Source: an uncultured Candidatus Udaeobacter sp.
Lineage (GTDB): Bacteria; Verrucomicrobiota; Verrucomicrobiia; Chthoniobacterales; UBA10450
Direction: 5' to 3'
NCBI GenBank assembly: GCA_955652245.1
Contig: CATPAV010000121.1
Location: forward strand, 1-11,801
DNA length: 11,801 nt
A program made the translations under genes and the position numbers. Below, piece by piece: positions 7,314 through 11,801 of this stretch; position 1 is the stretch's first letter; every line of letters starts with the position of its first letter. Under the pieces are notes generated by a model. The model worked only from the letters and a program-made list of their open reading frames with translations. It had not been told where the DNA came from and did no database searches.

Positions 7314-7463
7314 ATGCTCTGGACTATATTTGTAATCTTGCTTGTGCTCTGGCTGCTTGGATTGGTCAGCTCCTACACGTTGGGCGGATTCATTCACATC
7401 CTGCTCGTGCTTGCCATTGTGGTGCTGATTATCAATCTGATTCAAGGCCGGCGTCCCTTGTAA
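7314..7463 (+). CDS. Small membrane protein of the lmo0937 type (49 aa)
   Basis: The 49-residue protein starts MLWTIFVILLVLWLLGLVSS and ends INLIQGRRPL. Two hydrophobic segments (about 2-19 and 25-43) are joined by a short YTLGGF turn, with a basic C-terminus. This pattern (MLWTI start, LWLLGL, GGFIHILLVLAIVVLI) is that of the lmo0937-family membrane proteins, found as tiny orphan genes across many bacterial phyla. No biochemical role is known. It has a good ribosome site (AAAGGA, 5-base spacing), and the following small gene begins 10 bases after its stop, so the two are probably cotranscribed. The direct repeat at 7236-7255 lies upstream. Confidence 0.85.
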   Translation: MLWTIFVILLVLWLLGLVSSYTLGGFIHILLVLAIVVLIINLIQGRRPL

Positions 7464-7473
7464 ACTCGCACCG

Positions 7474-7695
7474 ATGAAACCGGTCGGTATCGTCGGTATC
7501 ATACTCATCGTCGTCGGCATCATCGCTTTCGCTTACGGCGGATTCACCTACACGACACGCGAAAAAGTAATCGATGCCGGACCGCTGCAAGTGAATGCGG
7601 ACAAAGAGCACCACGTCCCATTTTCACCAGTGCTCGGCGGCATCTGTCTGGTCGGTGGAATCGTCCTGGTGATAGTCGGCAGCCGAAAAAGCTGA
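7474..7695 (+). CDS. Small two-helix membrane protein of unknown function (73 aa)
   Basis: This 73-residue protein has two glycine-rich membrane segments (about 4-23, VGIVGIILIVVGIIAFAYGG, and 52-69, VLGGICLVGGIVLVIVGSRK). They flank a ~28-residue polar loop with YTTREKVIDAGPLQ and a charged NADKEHH segment. I have seen similar small proteins with a 'GFTYT.REKV.D.GP' loop, but I cannot attach a reliable family name or function. It starts 10 bases after the lmo0937-type gene without its own clear ribosome site, consistent with translational coupling. Its stop is 9 bases from the convergent htrA stop. Confidence 0.75.
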   Translation: MKPVGIVGIILIVVGIIAFAYGGFTYTTREKVIDAGPLQVNADKEHHVPFSPVLGGICLVGGIVLVIVGSRKS

Positions 7696-7704
7696 TTTTG
7701 TTGC

Positions 7705-9171
7705 CTAACCATTGCCCGCTTTGAGCACGGCAAACGTCTTGCTGCCTTTGCGGTCGAGGTAGAGAAGGACGCCGCGTTTTGGATCGGCTTGGGTCAGCGC
7801 TTCGCGAAATGATTGCACGTTGGTGACCGGTTTGCCGTCCACTTCAGTAATGATGTCCTCGCGCTGGATGTCCTGCTGGGCGGCGAGGCTGTTGTCCGCT
7901 ACATCGGTGACGATGACGCCCTGCTGAACACTGAGGTGAAGGCGTTCAGCAACTTCTTTGGTTAACTCCTGCACCTGCAATCCAAGTTTGTCGGCATCTT
8001 CTTGTTTCGGTTGGCCAGGCTGGATCCGCTCATTTGAAGCCCGTGCGATCTCGTTAGGCAATTCACCCGTCTTGACCGGGACTTTTATCGTTTGCCCCTT
8101 TCGCCAAATCGTCAGCTCCACATTTTGGCCGATCTTCTTTTTCAGAATTTCGTGCTGGAGCTGCGAGTCGGTGTCGACCGATGTTCCATCGACTTGGGTA
8201 ATTACATCGAAAGGCCGCAAATCACTTTTGTAAGCGGGCGCGTCGGCTTCAATTGTGCGTACGACCACGCCTTTGTCCGCGCCTTTAAACAAATCGCGGA
8301 TTGACGGATCGTCGCCGAGCGTCTCGATGCGGATGCCGAGCCAGGGCCGCACGATTTTGTGACCGGCGATAAGCTCAGCGCCGATTTCCTTTGCCATGTT
8401 GATTGGGATAGCGAAACCCAAGCCACGGTTCATCCCGTTAATGAGGGTGTTCATGCCGATCACTTTGCCGTCGATGTCGCAGAGTGGACCTCCGCTGTTG
8501 CCGGGATTAATCGAGGCGTCGGTCTGCAAATAGTCCGAGATGGAGTAGCCGTTGCTGGCCAGCAATTTGTTCCGGCCTTTGCCGCTCACTACCCCATAGG
8601 TGAACGTGTAATCGAGCTTGAAGGGCGCGCCGATCGCGAACGCAAATTGGCCTACGCGTACGGCGTCGCTGTTGCCGAGCTGAACGATCGGCAAATCTTT
8701 TGCGTCGATTTTAATTACGGCGATATCGGTCTTCTCATCAGTGCCCACTACGCGGGCCGGAAGTTCTCGGCCATCTCTCAATTTCACCTCGATTTTATCC
8801 GCGCCCTCGACCACGTGGAAGTTAGTAAAGATATAGCCGTCTGGCCGAACGATGAAACCGGAGCCTTCGCTTTGGATCGGCCGGGATCCATTCAGATTGC
8901 GCCGCTGATTGTTTTCGTCAGGCGGCCCTTGGAAGAACAGATCATCGAAAGGCGAACTCTCGCTGCCGTCGTTTTTTTTCGAAATCTCAATAATGACGAC
9001 GCTTGGCGCGACAATCTCAAAGACCTTCGCGAACGCGTTGTTTAGTTGATGAACGACATCCTTGCCCGCTTCGGCCGCCGCGGCGGGAACGGTAGGTGTT
9101 GGAACGACCTCTGTTTGCGCCGCAAACGATGTACTAATTGCCGCACATAGAATCAAAATGGATAAACGCAT
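7705..9171 (-). CDS. htrA: HtrA/Deg-family periplasmic serine protease with two PDZ domains
   Basis: The protein has 488 residues, the usual DegP/DegQ size. A signal peptide covers about 1-18 (MRLSILILCAAISTSFAA). The trypsin-like domain spans about 45-265 with the complete triad: H119 in TNFHVVEGA, D149 in TDIAVIKID and S226 in NPGNSGGPL. It also has the LQTDASINPG and LGFAIPIN motifs. PDZ1 is about 276-370 (WLGIRIETL) and PDZ2 about 396-486. The region around 68-98 (DGSESSPFDDLFFQG...) resembles the LA loop of Deg proteases. The enzyme degrades, and may chaperone, misfolded envelope proteins. The start at 9171 gives an ideal signal peptide; another ATG at 9192 adds seven residues and falls at the edge of the palindrome. 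The reading frame is open to 9891, but that part is antisense to the next gene. This intact paralogue contrasts with the triad-less protein at 2098-3180. Confidence 0.95.
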   Translation of the reverse strand: MRLSILILCAAISTSFAAQTEVVPTPTVPAAAAEAGKDVVHQLNNAFAKVFEIVAPSVVIIEISKKNDGSESSPFDDLFFQGPPDENNQRRNLNGSRPIQSEGSGFIVRPDGYIFTNFHVVEGADKIEVKLRDGRELPARVVGTDEKTDIAVIKIDAKDLPIVQLGNSDAVRVGQFAFAIGAPFKLDYTFTYGVVSGKGRNKLLASNGYSISDYLQTDASINPGNSGGPLCDIDGKVIGMNTLINGMNRGLGFAIPINMAKEIGAELIAGHKIVRPWLGIRIETLGDDPSIRDLFKGADKGVVVRTIEADAPAYKSDLRPFDVITQVDGTSVDTDSQLQHEILKKKIGQNVELTIWRKGQTIKVPVKTGELPNEIARASNERIQPGQPKQEDADKLGLQVQELTKEVAERLHLSVQQGVIVTDVADNSLAAQQDIQREDIITEVDGKPVTNVQSFREALTQADPKRGVLLYLDRKGSKTFAVLKAGNG

Positions 9172-9181
9172 GAGTTGCAAC

Positions 9182-9224
9182 TTGGACAGCATTGAACATG
9201 CAATGTTCAACTGGACCCGTCCAA
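9182..9224. promoter_or_regulatory. Nested palindrome in the divergent htrA / ankyrin-transpeptidase intergenic region
   Basis: A perfect 8-base inverted repeat, TTGAACAT / ATGTTCAA around GCA (9192-9210), is flanked by a second pair of arms, TTGGAC (9182-9187) and GTCCAA (9219-9224). A further small palindrome, TGGAC-CC-GTCCA, covers 9212-9223. The inner dyad begins 21 bases upstream of the htrA ATG, so it could be an operator overlapping the htrA promoter or a stem-loop in the htrA leader. No regulator can be named from the sequence. Confidence 0.5.
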
Positions 9225-9268
9225 TCCCCGCTTGTGTGAAGGTGGGATCGCAATTCGATCCAGCCCCT

Positions 9269-9297
9269 TTTAAAACATTGGCCGAACGGTGTATACT
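9269..9297 (+). promoter_or_regulatory. Candidate sigma-70-type promoter for the ankyrin-transpeptidase gene
   Basis: TTTAAA at 9269-9274 (4 of 6 to TTGACA), a 17-base spacer, and TATACT at 9292-9297 (5 of 6 to TATAAT). Transcription would begin near 9304, leaving a leader of only about 13 bases before the ATG at 9317. Confidence 0.4.
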
Positions 9298-9316
9298 TCG
9301 CGAACGGCTGTTGTCT

Positions 9317-10609
9317 ATGCGCGCATCCACGAGACGAACTCTCTTCCAAGGCGGATTCGTGCTCTTGATACTGCTGTGGGCGACAGCGATCGCGCCCGAA
9401 CCCGGTACGCGCATCTCGATGACGCCGGCCGATTTGGTTCGCGCGGTTACGATTGATCGGGGATCTCTGATTGACCTGTGCCTGATCGAAAATGTCGATC
9501 CAAACGGGCGCGACGCGCAAGGTCGGACACCATTACTGATCGCCGCGACACGGCAGAATTGGAAGCTGGCGCGGCGGCTCATTGATGCTGGAGCGCTCGT
9601 TGACCTGGCTGATGAAACCGGTTTCACGCCGCTGATGGCAGCGGCAGTGCACGGGAACCTGGACATGTTCCGTTTGCTGCTGACCCATTCGGCCAATCTC
9701 CACGCCGAAACGCCTTGCACGGACGGACGCGATCTTTTGGGAATGGCCCTTGCTGGAGGCAACACGGAAATCGTGAAGACCGTGACGGAACGTTTACCGC
9801 TGATGCCGCAATGGACAACCAGTACGCGGCGCGCGCTGAAGGCGGCGCTGCTGGCAGACAATAAGGACCAAATCCGGCTGCTGCTTGGCAAACATGCCGC
9901 GCCTCCCGCGCCAGAAGGAAAAAAAGTGCCGCTTCTTGCCTATGCCATCGTCAACGGAGATGCGCCTCTTTTTAGTACGCTGGTGGCCTGCGGTGCCGAT
10001 CCGAACACGGTTCTGCCGACGCGATGCGACAAAGATTTTCTGGCGCTACTTCCGTCAAAATCGCTCCGCGGGTATATCGAAGAGGACAAGGACGTCACTG
10101 TGCTAATGCTCGCCGCGGGGCTTGGCCGGGAAGATTATCTGCGCGGTCTGCTTGAGGCGAGAGCCGATCGAAACCGTGCCACGAAGCGCGACAAGATGCT
10201 TGCGTTATACATCGCTGCCGAGACTGGGCAGTGGCGATGTACACAAATCCTTCTCGGTAGCGGCCCGCCACCGGATCAACTGCGAATCGAAATTTCTCTT
10301 GCTTCGCAACGTGCCGCTCTCGTTAAAAACGGCGTGCCCATATTCCGCACGGAATGTTCGACCGGCCGGCACGGCTACTCCACACGCACCGGTCACTTTG
10401 TGATCACGGACAAAGAACGGAACCATCGTTCCACGATTTATAAAGTGGACATGCCCTATTTCATGCGTCTCAGCTGCCTTGATTTTGGAATGCACGCCGG
10501 GGTAGTGCCCAATTATCCAGCATCACACGGTTGCATTCGCCTGCCTTCAGAGGCGGCACGCAAATTCTTTTCCGAAATCCCGATTGGCACGCTCGTGACC
10601 GTTCAGTAA
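9317..10609 (+). CDS. Ankyrin-repeat protein fused to a C-terminal L,D-transpeptidase (YkuD) domain
   Basis: The protein has 430 residues. An N-terminal hydrophobic segment (about 10-26, after a basic MRASTRR start) is a signal peptide or anchor. Ankyrin-type repeats follow from about 37 to 315, with recognisable units such as QGRTPLLIAATRQNWKLARR, ETGFTPLMAAAVHGNLDMFR and VTVLMLAAGLGREDYLRGLL; some intermediate units are degenerate. A YkuD domain covers about 320-430: it starts RIEISLASQRAALVKNGVPI and includes MHAG with H393 and SHGCIRLP (403-410) with catalytic cysteine C406 and R408. YkuD enzymes form 3-3 cross-links in peptidoglycan or attach proteins to it, outside the cytoplasmic membrane. 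The ankyrin part presumably positions the enzyme on a protein partner. The ATG at 9317 follows the candidate promoter; the frame is open back to 9062, but that stretch overlaps htrA and its control region. Confidence 0.88.
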   Translation: MRASTRRTLFQGGFVLLILLWATAIAPEPGTRISMTPADLVRAVTIDRGSLIDLCLIENVDPNGRDAQGRTPLLIAATRQNWKLARRLIDAGALVDLADETGFTPLMAAAVHGNLDMFRLLLTHSANLHAETPCTDGRDLLGMALAGGNTEIVKTVTERLPLMPQWTTSTRRALKAALLADNKDQIRLLLGKHAAPPAPEGKKVPLLAYAIVNGDAPLFSTLVACGADPNTVLPTRCDKDFLALLPSKSLRGYIEEDKDVTVLMLAAGLGREDYLRGLLEARADRNRATKRDKMLALYIAAETGQWRCTQILLGSGPPPDQLRIEISLASQRAALVKNGVPIFRTECSTGRHGYSTRTGHFVITDKERNHRSTIYKVDMPYFMRLSCLDFGMHAGVVPNYPASHGCIRLPSEAARKFFSEIPIGTLVTVQ

Positions 10610-10636
10610 ATCCCGGCATGCACCGCCGGTTTTCGA

Positions 10637-10652
10637 TCGCACCCGCGTGCGA
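10637..10652. other. Hairpin in the gap after the transpeptidase gene
   Basis: TCGCAC (10637-10642) and GTGCGA (10647-10652) form a perfect 6-base stem around CCGC, 27 bases after the transpeptidase stop. No T tract follows on either strand, so a standard intrinsic terminator is not supported. The rest of the 140-base gap shows nothing else clear, apart from a TTGACG / CATAAT pair with a 19-base spacer that would place the start point downstream of the next ATG. Confidence 0.3.
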
Positions 10653-10749
10653 AGGTAATTCAGGCTGCGCAGTATGATGTTCGTGGCGCACTTTTCGGTG
10701 CCTGCGTTGACACGATTGTTAACGACATTGACGTTTTTAGTCAACCACA

Positions 10750-11801
10750 ATGCATAATTTTGACTCATGGAATGGTGATGGGAAAGCGTTCGTCTCGCAC
10801 GCGCCTGGTTATTGGGCGGATGTCGCGCTGGAACTCTGGAATGATTGGAAATGGCAGCTCAAAAATCGGGTCACCTCGCTCGCTCAACTCGAGCAACATG
10901 TCGATCTTAGCGAAGAAGAACGCAGCGGCGTTTTGCTTTCCGGCGACAAACTCGCGCTCGCGGTCACGCCACACTTTTTCAATCTGATTCCGCGAGAAAA
11001 GAATCCGGAGGATCCGATCCGGCGTCAGGTTATTCCGCGGATCGAGGAAACGTGGTCGTCGCCCTACGACATGGCCGACCCGTGTGGGGAAGATTCGCAC
11101 ATGCCGGTGCCGGGTCTCGTTCATCGCTATCCGGACCGCGTCCTGTTCTTGGTAACCGATCGTTGCGCCAGTTATTGCCGATATTGCACTCGCAGCCGCG
11201 TGGTGAGTGGTGTGGGCGAACAGGAACTGCACACCGATTTCGAGGAAGCATTTCGCTATCTCGAACAGCACACTGAAGTGCGCGACGTGCTTTTAAGCGG
11301 CGGCGATGCGCTCATTTTCAGCGATGACAAATTGGAAAAATTGCTGAGCCGGTTGCGCGCGATCCCGCACATCGAATTTCTTCGCATCGGGACGCGCGTT
11401 CCGATTTTCCTGCCGCAACGCATCACGTCCAATCTTTGCGCGATGCTCGCGAAACATCATCCGCTTTGGATGAGCGTGCACGTGAATCATCCGCGTGAGT
11501 TGACCATCGAAGTAAAGCAAGCGCTTGAACGCCTCGCCGATGCCGGCATCCCGCTCGGCAACCAAAGCGTGTTGCTTAAAGGCGTGAACGACGATCTCGA
11601 GACGATGAAAACGCTCGTGCACAAACTGCTGATGTGCCGGGTGCGGCCGTATTACATCTACCAGTGCGACTTGATCAACGGCTCATCGCATCTGCGCACC
11701 TCGGTCGCGAAAGGCATCGAGATCATCGAAGGCTTGCGCGGGCATACCACTGGCTACGCGGTGCCGCAATTTGTCATCGACGCCCCCGGCGGCGGCGGCA
11801 A
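10750..11801 (+). CDS. kamA: Lysine 2,3-aminomutase (KamA), 3' end outside the window
   Basis: 350 complete codons are visible and the frame is open to the window end. This is a radical-SAM, PLP-dependent enzyme that converts L-lysine to beta-lysine in the cytoplasm. The N-terminus has the family's NDWKWQLKNRVTSL segment (31-44) and PVPGLVHRYPDRVLFLVTDRC (119-139). The [4Fe-4S] motif is C139-ASY-C143-RY-C146. LLSGGDAL (181-188) carries the SAM-binding GGD. PLGNQSVLLKGVND (268-281) and RPYYIYQCDL (299-308) follow, then GHTTGYAVPQFVIDAPGGGG. D307 and D344 align with the two aspartates that bind the lysine side-chain amine in the clostridial enzyme (D293, D330). The window stops after AA of the next codon, which in homologues encodes the PLP lysine (GGGGK). 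The ATG at 10750 is the first start after an in-frame TAG; no clear ribosome site precedes it. The conserved aspartates favour true KamA over an EpmB-type EF-P modifier. Confidence 0.93.
   Translation, partial: MHNFDSWNGDGKAFVSHAPGYWADVALELWNDWKWQLKNRVTSLAQLEQHVDLSEEERSGVLLSGDKLALAVTPHFFNLIPREKNPEDPIRRQVIPRIEETWSSPYDMADPCGEDSHMPVPGLVHRYPDRVLFLVTDRCASYCRYCTRSRVVSGVGEQELHTDFEEAFRYLEQHTEVRDVLLSGGDALIFSDDKLEKLLSRLRAIPHIEFLRIGTRVPIFLPQRITSNLCAMLAKHHPLWMSVHVNHPRELTIEVKQALERLADAGIPLGNQSVLLKGVNDDLETMKTLVHKLLMCRVRPYYIYQCDLINGSSHLRTSVAKGIEIIEGLRGHTTGYAVPQFVIDAPGGGG

Noticed and set aside
8359..9045. 228-residue plus-strand open frame opposite htrA
   Set aside because: It is a shadow of htrA codons. 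The opposite strand carries the complete HtrA triad and PDZ domains.
9192..9210. Palindrome as a LexA (SOS) box
   Set aside because: It contains GAAC-N7-GTTC. As I recall them, known LexA sites use other spacing or orientation (GAAC-N4-GTTC, CTGT-N8-ACAG, or direct repeats), and neither neighbour is an SOS gene.
9062..9316. 85-residue upstream extension of the ankyrin-transpeptidase frame
   Set aside because: It overlaps the htrA coding start and the shared control region. The basic-hydrophobic export signal begins at the 9317 ATG.
9172..9891. Open reading frame continuing upstream of htrA on the minus strand (240 residues)
   Set aside because: It crosses the palindrome and the antisense of the ankyrin-transpeptidase gene and is serine/arginine-rich shadow sequence. 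A clean signal peptide begins at 9171.
10637..10652. Intrinsic terminator for the transpeptidase gene
   Set aside because: There is a 6-base stem but no T run after it on either strand, so it is listed only as a hairpin.
10765..11271. 168-residue minus-strand open frame opposite kamA
   Set aside because: It is antisense to a strongly conserved radical-SAM gene and has no motif of its own.

Overview
The window looks like a chromosomal housekeeping and cell-envelope region of a Gram-negative, moderately GC-rich bacterium. Signal peptides on the HtrA-type proteins, a peptidoglycan-recycling enzyme, an L,D-transpeptidase and an ECF sigma cassette all point to a cell with an outer compartment. 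The gene mix (a fused kinase-MurQ enzyme, a YugP-like membrane metallopeptidase, a KamA-type aminomutase, weak or absent Shine-Dalgarno sequences at most starts) reminds me of soil Verrucomicrobia such as the Chthoniobacterales. That assignment is inference from gene content and protein style, not from a marker gene. I see no tRNA, rRNA, CRISPR array or insertion sequence.

Layout. Positions 1-114 hold the last residues of an M24 (Xaa-Pro type) aminopeptidase. A YugP-like membrane zinc metallopeptidase follows (203-901). Next is a tight three-gene cassette on the plus strand: an ECF sigma factor (1018-1614), a single-pass membrane protein in the anti-sigma position (1626-2120), and a secreted HtrA-like protein with a PDZ domain (2098-3180). 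The third gene overlaps the second by 23 bases, and all three catalytic-triad positions of its protease fold are substituted. Convergent to this is NAD-dependent DNA ligase, ligA (3196-5406, minus). Head to head with ligA, only 32 bases away, is a fused amino-sugar kinase / MurNAc-6-phosphate etherase (5439-7187). Two very small membrane proteins (7314-7463, 7474-7695) come next. They are convergent with an intact HtrA/Deg protease with two PDZ domains (7705-9171, minus). A 145-base divergent intergenic region carrying a nested palindrome separates htrA from an ankyrin-repeat/L,D-transpeptidase fusion (9317-10609). The window ends inside a lysine 2,3-aminomutase gene (10750-11801), one codon short of its PLP-binding lysine.

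How the genes may work together. Much of the window deals with envelope maintenance: periplasmic proteolysis (HtrA), peptidoglycan recycling (kinase-MurQ), peptidoglycan cross-linking (YkuD domain), a membrane metallopeptidase and an extracytoplasmic sigma factor with its presumed anti-sigma. The most interesting element is the catalytically dead HtrA-like protein coupled to the sigma/anti-sigma pair. It sits where E. coli sigma-E logic would use DegS or RseB, and may be a non-proteolytic periplasmic sensor. That role is a hypothesis from sequence and position only.
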